Counted from the stretch's first letter, positions 35,349-45,142 are shown. The stretch: DNA of 64,000 nt from Planctomycetota bacterium (GCA_019456225.1 VRUI01000009.1:29936-93935), one strand, 5' to 3'. Notes: a model not told the origin generated them from the sequence alone. Made by a program: numbers and translations.

Positions 35349-36058
35349 TCATTTGTCTTTTCTGCCATTTCCATCATACACTCTGCAATTCGATGTACAT
35401 GCGTTGATGGGTTGCATTTACTTAAATCGGTTTCGCCTTTGTGTTGGCTTTTCAGAATGGACCTAGAGTTATCTATAGCGGTGCCTGTTTTAGGGTAGAT
35501 TATATTAAAAAACTGGCAACCGCTCTTGTTGTATTCATAACGCTTGTCATTAAATTCCAGTCTTAGTATATCGCGGAATTCTCTTTGAGCATCGCGATGG
35601 TGATTGTATGCGGAACCAGTTTTTTTAAAGTGAAGTACATACCAATACTCAAAGCATGGATTACTTATAATGAGATCGATATCGTTATCTCTGGCCTTCT
35701 GAATTGCGGCGTTAAGATTGTCTGCTTGATGCTTGTCGATATCTATCACACAAAAAGTTTCATCATACTTATCACCAACAGGGCTGATAACAGCGGCGTC
35801 TTTCCTTTTATTTGCGTAGTTAACCACGCTCCTTGGGTCGCTTCCGCATTCTTCACCGCAAACCTCAACTTTAACAGGTTTAATATTTAGCTTGGACCGC
35901 AATTTCTTAAAATAATCAGTAGATGACTTGGCATCCTCGCAAACTATAAGGACCGTTTTGCCAACGGTGCGCAAAGCCTCTCTGCGTATGAGTTCCCTTT
36001 TCGGAACTTTAGATTGGAATTTCCTTGGGTTACCTTTTTTATCACTTCTTGGTGCCAA
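35342..36058 (-). CDS. RloB-like protein (AbiLii family)
   Basis: 238 residues. A basic N-terminus is followed by VLIVCEDAKSSTDYFKKL, then FCVIDIDKHQ and a NPCFEYWYVLHF motif, the RloB pattern (Toprim-like acidic residues E, DxD). RloB proteins accompany RloA-type ATPases in restriction islands, and the equivalent pair is known as abortive infection system AbiL. The gene overlaps rloA by 17 bases and ends inside an SC-repeat. Lower GC than neighbours. Probably an effector nuclease or primase-like subunit. Confidence 0.82.
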   Translation of the reverse strand: MAPRSDKKGNPRKFQSKVPKRELIRREALRTVGKTVLIVCEDAKSSTDYFKKLRSKLNIKPVKVEVCGEECGSDPRSVVNYANKRKDAAVISPVGDKYDETFCVIDIDKHQADNLNAAIQKARDNDIDLIISNPCFEYWYVLHFKKTGSAYNHHRDAQREFRDILRLEFNDKRYEYNKSGCQFFNIIYPKTGTAIDNSRSILKSQHKGETDLSKCNPSTHVHRIAECMMEMAEKTNEK

Positions 36059-37313
36059 CTAAGTCAAACCTTTCAAGAATAGGAATCGCTCCATATCTAC
36101 CCGCAAGATATTTTTTTTGCATGGGTTCATCCTTGCGGACACCTTTATAATCTGCAAGCGAGTACAACTGCGTAGCTCCCTGTTTGTCCTTCTCAGTAAA
36201 CCAAACCTGATCACGGCCAAACAACTCAGGATTAAGCAGCGTTGTATCATGTGTGGTAAATATCAACTGAACTTGTGAATTAGCGTCGACTTGAAATTCA
36301 CGGACTAATTCTATTAAATTATGTGTGAGCAACGGATGCATATACAATTCTAATTCATCTTCGAAAATGGTGTATCCAAATACAATGGATTCTAATAGTG
36401 GTCCCAGCAAAGAATAATATCTTTGGGTTCCATCCGATTCTTCTTCAAAGGATAGTGAATATTTTCCTTCGCAATGCGAAAATATCTTCTTGTATGGAGG
36501 GTGTTCGGAGAACTTTCGGATAAAAGATTTCCTAATTTCTTCAGGCATGTCTTTTGGGAAATTTAGATTGTCAACATTGACTTTTTCAATTTCAATGTCA
36601 TCAATACCAAAGTCAGCATTCTTAAATATTTCCATAACTAGCTTGTAAAGTTCAGGGCCTTCTTTAAAGTATTTGTAGTTAAAAAGCATCTCATCCGTTA
36701 TTTGTACGGCCATCTTTCTGCCTGGCATCTCCCTAAATTGATCCTCAAACCATTTAAATACCTTAGATAGCTGTTCGTGGTTAAACTGTGCAGCAGTTGA
36801 CAAGAATAATGAATTGTCTTTGACGGTTTCCCATATAACTTTGTTTTGCCCTTTCAATGATGGACCGAAGTATGGTTCATCTTGTTCGATGTCTCTTTCA
36901 AACCATGTTTTCGCCCTTTTCTTCGGCCATGACAGTAACCACTCTCTTGTTATTTTTTTACTCGTAGCCGAGAACCCATACTGATAGCGAATGGCATCCA
37001 TAAAGAAAGTCACTTCGAAAGTGCTTGGTTGTTTTTTTGTTTTTTTATCAAACGCAAACGGAGTGATTGGCAAAGATTGATCTGGTTTGTATCCTGCTGA
37101 TTCTCTGACGATTTCACTCATGCAGGCCATCGCCTTGATCAGATTGCTCTTGCCGGATGCGTTTGCGCCGTAGACGACCGCAGATTTCAGGATATTGTAT
37201 CCGCCGACTTTGATTGAATTTGCGCCTTTGGATTCTTCTGAAGTTGCGATAAGACTGAGGACTTGCTCATCCTTAAATGATCTGTAGTTACTTACCCTGA
37301 ACTCTGCTAACAT
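36042..37313 (-). CDS. RloA-like AAA ATPase (AbiLi family)
   Basis: 423 residues. Starts LAEFRVSNYRSFKDEQVLSL; Walker A GANASGKSNLIKAM; ABC-like signature SFEEESDGTQRYYSL; Walker B region IFEDELELYMHPLL; H-loop IFTTHDTTLLN. This is the SMC/ABC-like ATPase class (AAA15) found in OLD, RloA, AbiL and retron effectors. Visibly AT-rich compared with dnaA and plsC on either side, suggesting transfer. Expected to sense infection and control RloB. Confidence 0.85.
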   Translation of the reverse strand: MLAEFRVSNYRSFKDEQVLSLIATSEESKGANSIKVGGYNILKSAVVYGANASGKSNLIKAMACMSEIVRESAGYKPDQSLPITPFAFDKKTKKQPSTFEVTFFMDAIRYQYGFSATSKKITREWLLSWPKKRAKTWFERDIEQDEPYFGPSLKGQNKVIWETVKDNSLFLSTAAQFNHEQLSKVFKWFEDQFREMPGRKMAVQITDEMLFNYKYFKEGPELYKLVMEIFKNADFGIDDIEIEKVNVDNLNFPKDMPEEIRKSFIRKFSEHPPYKKIFSHCEGKYSLSFEEESDGTQRYYSLLGPLLESIVFGYTIFEDELELYMHPLLTHNLIELVREFQVDANSQVQLIFTTHDTTLLNPELFGRDQVWFTEKDKQGATQLYSLADYKGVRKDEPMQKKYLAGRYGAIPILERFDLVGTKK

Positions 37314-37771
37314 TTGGCTTCACCTTCTATTTAAGTCCTGTATTTGCATGTTTTCTGCAATTACGCCTTCTAAACAGCATTATATCGTCAGTTTAGGTTG
37401 AAAGATATAAAAAAATATAAAAAAATTGAGGTATTTTTTACAATATAACCGGAGTCCAAAACAGTGTTTTTAGCCAGAAATAAGCGATTATTCCGAAAGA
37501 CATGGCCAAATCAATTGATACATGTCAGCCATATAATAATATTGAGGTTTACCTGGAATGGAAAAAACGGGGGAATTAAAGGTAAACTAAAGGCTCTGCG
37601 ACCCTTTTTTATGAAATAGGGAATTTAGTCTATTCCTCGCAGTTTCCAGCATGGGCACAGCCCATCCTACCGGTGATTTTTTTGTTGGCGTGCCGGGGTT
37701 TGTTTTGGTAGAATATTTGATATCAAACAGGTAATAATGAATGTCGTATTGCTGCTAATGGAGGTTATATT
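37314..37771. other. Gene-free interval upstream of plsC
   Basis: AT-rich, no gene seen. Contains a GCATGGGCACAGCCCATCCTACC hairpin repeat near its right end (37648-37672). Confidence 0.5.
37648..37672. repeat. GCATGGGCACAGCCCAT repeat
   Basis: Identical 23-base core at 57223-57246, both followed by CCTACCG; variants at 16.95 and 42.06 kb. GGGC/GCCC arms form a small hairpin. Confidence 0.7.
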
Positions 37772-38962
37772 GTGAATATTTATGCGTATCAGACACCGCC
37801 GATGTGGTGGTCGCCGAAGTTGAGTGTTTTGTGGGTTAAATTGTTTAAGGGCATGCGTAAGTTTGCTCGTCAAGAAAAACTCAAGGTCGTCGATGTTGAG
37901 ATTCAGAATATTGATAAGCTTTTTACCGTTATCAATGAGGGATGCGGGGTTTTGATAACGCCCAATCATTCCAGCCATGCAGACCCGCTTGTCATGTATA
38001 AAGTTTGCGATGATATTAAGCTTGCCTTTTACTTTATGGCGGCGTGGCAGATTTTTGAGAAAGCCAACTGGTTTCGCAAACTGAATTTTCGCCTGCACGG
38101 GTGTTTTAGCGTTGATCGTGAAGGGACAGACATGCGGGCTTTTCGCCAGGCTGTTGACGTGCTGAAGGCCAAGAAGAATCCATTGGTGATATTTCCCGAG
38201 GGCGAGATATACCATGTCAATGACCGTGTGACTCCGTTTCGGGATGGTCCTGCGGCAATCGCGATCACCGCGGCTAAGCGATCTGACGGGCGGGTTGTTT
38301 GTGTGCCGTGCGGAGTGAAGTATCTTTATGTCGATGACCCAACCGAAGAGCTTGAAAAGGTAATGGCACGGCTTGAGGATCATCTGCTGTGGAGAGTTCG
38401 CAGGGATCAGACGCTGGACGAAAGGGTATACCGTTTTGCAGAGGCTATGCTTGGTGTCAAAGAGCTTGAGTATCTTGGGCAAAATCAGACGGGGTCGCTG
38501 ACAGAGAGGATCAAAAACCTGTCTGAGACGATATTGAAAAAGCTGGAGGATCAGTACGGCATTTCCCCTGCCGAGCAGCATACGCTTCCTGAGCGGGTAA
38601 AGACGTGCCGACGTGAGGCTATAAAGAAGCTTGAATCGGATGATCCCAAGAGCCAGGCCGAAGCTAAAGATTATCTTGACGATGTTATGGTTGTGGCGCA
38701 ATTGTTCAGCTATCCCGGCGAATATGTCTCGTCGAAGCCGACAATAGAACGCATTGCAGAGACGATCGATAAGTTCGAAGAGGATATTTTGAAATCTCCC
38801 GAGGCAGGTATACGCGGAAAGCGAAAAGCGATCATTCGGTTTGGCGATCCGATAGAAGTTTCCATTGACAAGGACAAAAAAAAGGATGCCGTACGCAGAT
38901 TGACGAATCAGCTTGAAAGCAGTGTACAGGGGCTGCTCGACGAGATCAGCGGCACGCTTTAG
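37772..38962 (+). CDS. Lysophospholipid acyltransferase, PlsC family
   Basis: 396 residues. The start is a GTG with an excellent GGAGGT 6 bases upstream. Acyltransferase motifs: NHSSHAD (the catalytic HX4D) and VIFPEGEIYH for glycerophosphate binding. The ~200 residues after the acyltransferase domain are charged, predicted helical and not typical of PlsC, so this may be a distinct subfamily of phospholipid or glycolipid acyltransferase. No transmembrane helix is obvious. Confidence 0.85.
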   Translation: MNIYAYQTPPMWWSPKLSVLWVKLFKGMRKFARQEKLKVVDVEIQNIDKLFTVINEGCGVLITPNHSSHADPLVMYKVCDDIKLAFYFMAAWQIFEKANWFRKLNFRLHGCFSVDREGTDMRAFRQAVDVLKAKKNPLVIFPEGEIYHVNDRVTPFRDGPAAIAITAAKRSDGRVVCVPCGVKYLYVDDPTEELEKVMARLEDHLLWRVRRDQTLDERVYRFAEAMLGVKELEYLGQNQTGSLTERIKNLSETILKKLEDQYGISPAEQHTLPERVKTCRREAIKKLESDDPKSQAEAKDYLDDVMVVAQLFSYPGEYVSSKPTIERIAETIDKFEEDILKSPEAGIRGKRKAIIRFGDPIEVSIDKDKKKDAVRRLTNQLESSVQGLLDEISGTL

Positions 38963-39043
38963 AGGATTATGCTTGCATAATGGGCTTGGTTTTGGTAAGC
39001 TATTGCGATGTTGATTTATTATTATTTTTAGGAGCTAAATCGA

Positions 39044-40984
39044 ATGAGTAAGAAAATATTTTTATTGCTTTCAGTGTGTTTCATTCTGGCATCTGCTAAC
39101 TTATGGGCTGATAGCTGTTGCTCGGCCGGCAAAAAAGGGGCCGACCAATTGGACCCGGATAATTTTATAAAAATGTTTGACGGAAAGACGTTAAATGGCT
39201 GGGAGGTATTGCCGGGCGGTAAATGGAAGGTTGAAAATGGAGCGATCGTCGGCTCGCAGGACAAGAGCGAGCGGCGGCATGGTATGCTTCTTTCCAGAAA
39301 AACGTATACGGATTTTATCGTTAAGCTGAAATACAAATCGCTTAAGGGAAACAGCGGTTTTTATTTTCGTGCCAAGCGGGTTAAGAGTGGGGTTTCAGTA
39401 AATGGGTTCCAGGCGGAGATCGATTCGGGCGGTGCCGATGTCGGTGGGATTTATGAAACCGCAGGCAGGTATTGGGTGTCTCGTGTTTCGCCTGAGAAAG
39501 TTGATACTTTTTACAAAAAGCATGATTGGAATGAGATGGTCATTAGGGCGGTCGGCAAGGATACTACGGTATATGTAAACGGTGTGAAAACTGTTGAACT
39601 CGTAAACGATCCGGGCCGAACGAAAGGGCATTTCGGGCTGCAGCTGCATGGCGGTCAGGATATGCATGTTGAGTTTAAGGACATCGAGATAATGGACCTT
39701 TCCGATGATATGGATTACACCGCTCTTAAGGAATCCGGGTTTACGCAGATGTTTAACGGCAAGGATCTGACGGGATGGCAGACTACTGGCAACTGGATGA
39801 TCGAAGAGGGTAATATTCTTACTCTCAAACCACGTCCGGGTGAGCGCGGGTGGCAAAGGTACGGTGACTACATTGCTACTAAACGCAAGTACGGTAATTT
39901 TGTCCTTAAGCTCGATTTCAAGTTTAACAAACGCGGCAACTCGGGTGTGTTTATGAGGATCGGAGATCTTAAGAACCATGTCACATCCGGTTTTGAATTG
40001 CAGATACTTGATACGCACGGCAAAAAGAAACCGGGTCAGCATGATGGCGGCGGAATCATTTCAACCAGCGGGCCATCGAAAAATATGATGAAACCGGCGG
40101 GCGAGTGGAACGAATACATCGTTTACTTAAATGGTAACAGGCTAAAGGTTACTCTTAACGGTGAGCAGATTCAGGATCTTGATATAAGCAAGACAGGGCT
40201 TAAGAATCGTCCGGCTATGGGGCATATCAGTTTTCAGGACGAAGCGAAGAATATCTGGTACAGAAATGTTCGTATTAGAGAGCTTGATTCAGAGCCTGCT
40301 GAAAGGACAAAAGGACAGGAGTTGTTCAAAGCGGATCTGTCAAACGCGATTTATCCGGCGGGTGTGTGGACGTTTAAGGATGGAATCCTGACCGCGTCGA
40401 AGGATAAGTGTATCTGGACGGAAAAGGAATATGAAGATTTTGTTCTCGATGTAGATTTTAAAACAGAGGCAGGTACAAACAGCGGAGTAATTGTCCGCAA
40501 CACCGATATGAAAAAATGGATACCGGGAGCTATTGAAATTCAGATTGCCGACGACTATGCTAAAAAGTGGAAAAACAGTCCTGCGACCTGGCATTGCGGT
40601 GCGATTTTCGGGCATCTTGCCCCGACCAAAAGTGCGGTCAAAAAACCCGGCCAGTGGAATCGTATGCAGATCACCTGTAAGGGCAAGATCATCACGGTAG
40701 TGCTCAACGATGAAAAGGTTAGTGAAATGGATATGGATTTGTGGACCAGTGCCAAAAAAAATCCTGACGGCAGCGACATCCCCAGATGGTTATCCAAGCC
40801 GGTTGCGGGACTACCTTTAAAGGGCCGGATCGGGCTTCAGGGTACCCTTCAAAGAGCTGTAGACAGCGCGCTGGCTACAATCCTGGGCAGAGAGGCCGGT
40901 ATACGAAACGGGATGTTGACGATGGATGAGTTGATCAGGGAAAACAAAAAATATGAATTCGATACAAAGGGACTAAAGGCCTGA
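39044..40984 (+). CDS. Secreted protein with three DUF1080 domains
   Basis: 646 residues. Signal peptide (KKIFLLLSVCFILASANLWA). Domain 1 begins FIKMFDGKTLNGWEV (~40), domain 2 FTQMFNGKDLTGWQ (~228), domain 3 LFKADLSN...VWTFKDGIL (~425). Each carries the GFYFR/GVFMR/GVIVR and GQWN/GEWN landmarks. A tandem triple arrangement is unusual; most DUF1080 proteins have one. It may act on disaccharides or glycosides through a 3-keto intermediate. An SC-repeat and another DUF1080 gene follow. Confidence 0.88.
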   Translation: MSKKIFLLLSVCFILASANLWADSCCSAGKKGADQLDPDNFIKMFDGKTLNGWEVLPGGKWKVENGAIVGSQDKSERRHGMLLSRKTYTDFIVKLKYKSLKGNSGFYFRAKRVKSGVSVNGFQAEIDSGGADVGGIYETAGRYWVSRVSPEKVDTFYKKHDWNEMVIRAVGKDTTVYVNGVKTVELVNDPGRTKGHFGLQLHGGQDMHVEFKDIEIMDLSDDMDYTALKESGFTQMFNGKDLTGWQTTGNWMIEEGNILTLKPRPGERGWQRYGDYIATKRKYGNFVLKLDFKFNKRGNSGVFMRIGDLKNHVTSGFELQILDTHGKKKPGQHDGGGIISTSGPSKNMMKPAGEWNEYIVYLNGNRLKVTLNGEQIQDLDISKTGLKNRPAMGHISFQDEAKNIWYRNVRIRELDSEPAERTKGQELFKADLSNAIYPAGVWTFKDGILTASKDKCIWTEKEYEDFVLDVDFKTEAGTNSGVIVRNTDMKKWIPGAIEIQIADDYAKKWKNSPATWHCGAIFGHLAPTKSAVKKPGQWNRMQITCKGKIITVVLNDEKVSEMDMDLWTSAKKNPDGSDIPRWLSKPVAGLPLKGRIGLQGTLQRAVDSALATILGREAGIRNGMLTMDELIRENKKYEFDTKGLKA

Positions 40985-40988
40985 TGCT

Positions 40989-41063
40989 CAAACTGACCTG
41001 TCGGCCAGTTTGACAATTACTAATTACTAATTGAGGATTCGGCCTGAAGGCCGAGGCTATTTA
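40989..41063 (+). repeat. SC-repeat copy 8 (between DUF1080 genes)
   Basis: CAAACTGACC-TGTC-GGCCAGTTTG begins 4 bases after the stop; linker ATTACTAATTACTAATTG; hairpin B GGATTCGGCC-TGAA-GGCCGAGGCTATTT. The next gene starts about 60 bases further. Confidence 0.85.
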
Positions 41064-41123
41064 TATAAAAATACGCAATGTATAATCTTTACGTGCTGGC
41101 ATACAGAAATGGAAGTTGGGTAT

Positions 41124-41963
41124 ATGAATTATTGTCGTAGAAATCTCATTCCGCATATGTTTTTAATATGCCTCTGTGTTGTTTTTACCGTTGCCGTAAG
41201 CTTCGGAGCGGTTAAGTCTATAGTGACACCAGAGGGGATCTATGGTCATCCGGATTTAACAAAGCTGCCGTGGTGCAGCTATACCAAGCACGATCCTAAT
41301 CGGCCGGTGCCGGCCTTTATCGATACAGGTACCAGGGAAGTGTCCGTCGAACCGCCTTCGGATGCAGTGGTACTTTTTGACGGCAAAACTCTATCTGCAT
41401 GGCATCGAAGCGATTGGAAATTGTCGGATGGGATAATGACTGCCGGGGGCGGATTTCTGACCAGCCGCAAATCATTTGGCGATTGCCAGCTGCATTTGGA
41501 GTTTATGGTTCCGCAAAAACCCGGAGCGGTGCTGAGCAATCGCGGCAACAGCGGAGTGCTTTTGATGGGGCTTTACGAGGTGCAGATATTTGATTCTCAC
41601 CCGTCGAACAAACAACAGATATATCCGGATGGGCAATGCGGGTCTGTATACGGAGAAACTCCTCCGTTGCTAAATGCCTGTCGACTGCCGGGTCAGTGGC
41701 AGAGTTTTGATATTATCTTTACGGCACCGGTTTTCGAGAAGGGCAAACTGGCAAAAGCTGCTGCTGTTACCATGCTGCATAACGGTGTGCTTGTCCATCT
41801 CAATACGACTATCCATGGGCCGATGGCCTGGCGGAAGATTTCTCAATATCGGCCGCATGGAGATAAACTGCCGCTTAAGATACAGGGTCATGGCAGTCCT
41901 GTGAGTTTTCGTAATATCTGGATTCGGCCGCTAAATAATAATGCGAAAATGAAGAGCAAATAA
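41124..41963 (+). CDS. Secreted single-domain DUF1080 protein
   Basis: 279 residues from MNYCRRNL; an ATG five codons upstream is possible. Signal peptide FLICLCVVFTVAVSFGA. After ~70 residues including VTPEGIYGHPDLTKLPW comes one DUF1080 domain: VVLFDGKTLSAWHR, LEFMVPQ, NRGNSGVLLMG, CRLPGQWQSFDI and FRNIWIRPL. Probably co-transcribed with the three-domain protein across an SC-repeat, so the two may act on the same substrate. Confidence 0.85.
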   Translation: MNYCRRNLIPHMFLICLCVVFTVAVSFGAVKSIVTPEGIYGHPDLTKLPWCSYTKHDPNRPVPAFIDTGTREVSVEPPSDAVVLFDGKTLSAWHRSDWKLSDGIMTAGGGFLTSRKSFGDCQLHLEFMVPQKPGAVLSNRGNSGVLLMGLYEVQIFDSHPSNKQQIYPDGQCGSVYGETPPLLNACRLPGQWQSFDIIFTAPVFEKGKLAKAAAVTMLHNGVLVHLNTTIHGPMAWRKISQYRPHGDKLPLKIQGHGSPVSFRNIWIRPLNNNAKMKSK

Positions 41964-42061
41964 ATCTTACGATTATGGGGCCGATTGTTCTTAGCCCACG
42001 GCATTGGCTTATCCCAGCAGTGGACGCGTGTTCTGAAGTATACGCTACGGGGAGCGAAACA

Positions 42062-42132
42062 GCGTGGGGATGGCCCACCCTACAGTGGGAGTTTTTTTGC
42101 AAAGTAAAGGGCGGACACGCAGGTCCGCCCTT
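42062..42132. repeat. Hairpin repeats between DUF1080 and htrA genes
   Basis: GGGGATGGCCCACCC (variant of the GCATGGGC repeat), then GGGCGGACACGCAGGTCCGCCC (42109-42132), which has a relative at 61562-61583. These lie between convergent genes. Confidence 0.65.
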
Positions 42133-42173
42133 ATAAATTTGTAATGCCGCAGGCTTGAAGCCTGTAGTACGTA

Positions 42174-43625
42174 TCAGTCTTTGCTTAGTACTATGTACAT
42201 TGCTGTTCCTTCTCGTTTGATCAGGAGCCATGCGCTTTTTGCTTTCTTTTTCTTTAGTTTTTCGAATGCATCGTTGAACTGTACTACCGATCCGACTGGG
42301 ACCCTGTTTACGCTGAGGATCACCATGCCCGGTTTTACACCCTTCTGGGCTGCGCTGGAGCCTTCTACTACCTTGGATACTACTACGCCTTCACCGACTT
42401 TGTGGTTTAGTTTTTCGGCTAGCTCTTCAGTGATCTCTTCGACGACGACGCCGAATTCTCTTGCGAACTCCGAGCTTACGTTAAGCAGTGCTTTTGCCTG
42501 CTCCTGTGAGCCGATCTTTAGTTTAATAGTCTGTTCCTTGCCCTCTCTGAAAATTAGCAGCTTTATCTCTGTTCCGGGCTTCAGCATGGCGATGGCGTTT
42601 CTAAATGTCAGGTAGTTCTTTACGTCTTTGCCGTTAAGTTTTAAGATGACATCGTCGGATTTGAGGCCCGCTTCTTCGGCGGGTGAGCTTGGGATTACGT
42701 CGGTGATTATTACGCCGTGGTTTTCCTTTAGTCCGAAGAGGTCGGCTAACTCGCGAGTGATATCGTTCTGGTCCATGTAGATTCCGACAAAGCCCCTTTC
42801 GACCTTGCCGAATTTGACGAGTTGGTCCTTGACGTTGCGGGCGAGGTTGATCGGGATAGCAAAACCGATACCCATGTACCCGCCGGACCGGCTGAAGATG
42901 GCTGTATTGAGGCCGACGGCTTTTCCGTCGATGTTTAGCAACGGTCCGCCGCTGTTGCCGGGATTAATGGCAGCGTCTGTCTGGATGAAGTCTTCGTATC
43001 CGTCGCGACCGGTTATTCCGAGCGAGCTTCTTCCCTTTGCGCTTACTACGCCGACTGTTACGCTGGCGTTTAATCCGAAGGGATTGCCGACTGCGATGGC
43101 CCATTCGCCGATCTCCAGTGCATCTGAATCGCCCAGTTCGACGAAGGGAAGAGATTTGCCATCGATCTTTATTACCGCTACGTCTGTCGATGGGTCAGCG
43201 CCGACGAGCTTTGCTTCGAACTTGCGAGAGTCGTTGAGGGTAACGGTGATCTTGTCGGCTCCTTCGACTACGTGATTGTTGGTTAAGATGTAACCTTCGC
43301 CGCTGATGATAAAGCCGGAGCCCTGGCCGACCTGTTTGCGGGGACCCGGTACGGGCTGGCGGTAACGGGGGCCGAAGAAATGCTCAAAAAAATCGTCTCC
43401 AAGTGGAGGTTGATGGTATTTCTGTGTACCCTTTGGCAGAGTCTTTTCGACTTTTACCGAGACGACGGCGGGGATGGCCTTTTTGGCGACTTCGGTGAAG
43501 GCTTTGCCCGTTTTACGGAGAACGCTAATTCCGTTGTCGTCTTTTGCGGCGATGGCTGAAGGTGCGATCGCAAATGTCAAAATTAATGCGGATACAACAA
43601 TTAATCTGGTTCTGACGGTGGTCAT
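42174..43625 (-). CDS. Periplasmic serine protease, DegP/HtrA family
   Basis: 483 residues. AAGGAG lies seven bases upstream of the ATG at 43625. Signal peptide IVVSALILTFAIAPSAIAA. Trypsin-like triad: His in TNNHVVEG, Asp in PSTDVAVIK, Ser in NPGNSGGPL. Two PDZ domains follow (starting near ERGFVGIYM and EFGVVVEEI). Envelope protein quality control, likely oligomeric. Stand-alone gene. Confidence 0.95.
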   Translation of the reverse strand: MTTVRTRLIVVSALILTFAIAPSAIAAKDDNGISVLRKTGKAFTEVAKKAIPAVVSVKVEKTLPKGTQKYHQPPLGDDFFEHFFGPRYRQPVPGPRKQVGQGSGFIISGEGYILTNNHVVEGADKITVTLNDSRKFEAKLVGADPSTDVAVIKIDGKSLPFVELGDSDALEIGEWAIAVGNPFGLNASVTVGVVSAKGRSSLGITGRDGYEDFIQTDAAINPGNSGGPLLNIDGKAVGLNTAIFSRSGGYMGIGFAIPINLARNVKDQLVKFGKVERGFVGIYMDQNDITRELADLFGLKENHGVIITDVIPSSPAEEAGLKSDDVILKLNGKDVKNYLTFRNAIAMLKPGTEIKLLIFREGKEQTIKLKIGSQEQAKALLNVSSEFAREFGVVVEEITEELAEKLNHKVGEGVVVSKVVEGSSAAQKGVKPGMVILSVNRVPVGSVVQFNDAFEKLKKKKAKSAWLLIKREGTAMYIVLSKD

Positions 43626-43912
43626 TTTTTTCTCCTTAACAAAAAACACTGAATTCTGTAATACAATTATTTCGGCATAATTATAAGACAATGTCACTGG
43701 GAATACGCAAAAAAAGTTAGTTTGTTCGCTTTTTTTTCTTCAGACATAAGTTGTAAGTCGTAAGTGGTGAAAAGTGAAGTGAGTTTTTATGAAATTTAAA
43801 GAATGCTGGTAATTATCTGTTTTTATGGTAACCTTTTCGGGTGGGTTGCGGGCCCGTCTTCAGCGGATTTCGCTTCGCTCAACATATAGCAAAAAATAAT
43901 GTAAGGTATGAC

Positions 43913-44998
43913 ATGTTGAAATCTAGTCCATTTGAGTCCGTTCATGAAGGTATGGGTGCGGTTTTTGGTGAATATGACGGCTGGAAAGTGCCGGCGAGTT
44001 TTGGCGATGTCGCCGCTGAGAGCAAGGCATTGCAGGAAAGCTGCACTGTTTTTGATCTTTGCGCCTTTGGCAGGGTAATTGTCACGGGCCAAGACGCCAG
44101 CGGGCTAATAAACGGCGTTTTTGCATCTGATACGGTGAATCTGGTCGACGGTAAGTGGATCTGGGCGATCATTTGCGAAGGCGACGGCGGTCTGGTTGAT
44201 AAGGCTCGGATCTGCCGGACCGGAGATGCTTATATGATACTTACAACTGCAGCTAAACGCGGCTACGTTTGTCAGCTGGTTGAGGAATACGCAAGAGAAA
44301 ACGGCCTTGGCGGTGTTGAAATCGAGGATGTTACCGAAAAAACAGGTATGCTGGGGCTTTATGGGCCTAAGGCTTTTGAGTCTGTTAAGAGTATATTGCC
44401 GGTCGATATTTCCGGGGTAGAAAAAGGGGATATCATCAAGAAATCGTTCTTTATGATACCTTTGACGATGATCCGGGGGAGTTGGCTCAACGTCGATGGA
44501 GTCGAGTTGATATGTCCGGTTTCCGCGGCGGGGCTTGCTGCAGGTGCTATTGCCAAATATCGCGACAAAGCGAATATTACGCCTTCGGGGATGGAATGTT
44601 TTGCCGATGCGATGGTATTGGCGGGTTTGCCTGTCGGGCTCAATAGCCTGGAGGCGGCTAAATCGGCTGGTCCGGTAGAGCTTGGGTTTAAGGTGATGGT
44701 TGATTTTGGTAAGGATTTTGTCGGTAAGGCGGCGGTTGAGAAAATTGCTGCAGGAGGCGCAAAATCGGTGCTTATGGGTGTGAAAACGCAATCTAAGGGG
44801 TGTGTGCATAAGGATTTAAAGGTGCAGTATGATGATAAGGAGATTGGTTTTTCGGACCGGATTTCTTATTGTGATAAGATGGGGTGCTGTATTGGGCTGG
44901 CTCTGATCGATAGCGAGTTTGCAGAACCTGGAGAGGAAATTCAGATCGTAGGAGATGATGTTGTCGCCGGCGGCGAGTTGGTGAAATTGCCGTTTTGA
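43913..44998 (+). CDS. GcvT-family folate-binding protein
   Basis: 361 residues from MLKSSPFESVHEGMGAVFGEYDGW. The FGEYDGWKVP and TVFDLCAFGRVIVTG segments match aminomethyltransferase (glycine cleavage T protein) and its paralogues; DVTEKTGMLGLYGPKA and GLNSLEAAKS are later landmarks. gcvH and gcvP are absent nearby, and GcvT normally has MEVSGKG-like motifs here replaced. It could be an atypical GcvT, a demethylase or a YgfZ-like factor. The longer frame from 43841 lacks support. Confidence 0.75.
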   Translation: MLKSSPFESVHEGMGAVFGEYDGWKVPASFGDVAAESKALQESCTVFDLCAFGRVIVTGQDASGLINGVFASDTVNLVDGKWIWAIICEGDGGLVDKARICRTGDAYMILTTAAKRGYVCQLVEEYARENGLGGVEIEDVTEKTGMLGLYGPKAFESVKSILPVDISGVEKGDIIKKSFFMIPLTMIRGSWLNVDGVELICPVSAAGLAAGAIAKYRDKANITPSGMECFADAMVLAGLPVGLNSLEAAKSAGPVELGFKVMVDFGKDFVGKAAVEKIAAGGAKSVLMGVKTQSKGCVHKDLKVQYDDKEIGFSDRISYCDKMGCCIGLALIDSEFAEPGEEIQIVGDDVVAGGELVKLPF

Positions 44999-45142
44999 GG
45001 TGACCGGTAAAAGGTGACAGGCGATAGGTAATAAAATCCTGGAAATCCATTCTTTATTGGGAAAATTTTCTTTCCTGCGCTGGTATTTTTGTTTGTTTTG
45101 TGCTATAAGTTAGGGTTTTATGGGAATTTTGCGGGAATTTTT

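Noticed and set aside
37667..38701. 344-residue frame antisense to the PlsC-family gene
   Set aside because: Shadow of the acyltransferase, which has motifs and a strong ribosome-binding site.
44105..44809. 234-residue frame antisense to the GcvT-family gene
   Set aside because: Shadow; no start signal or domain.
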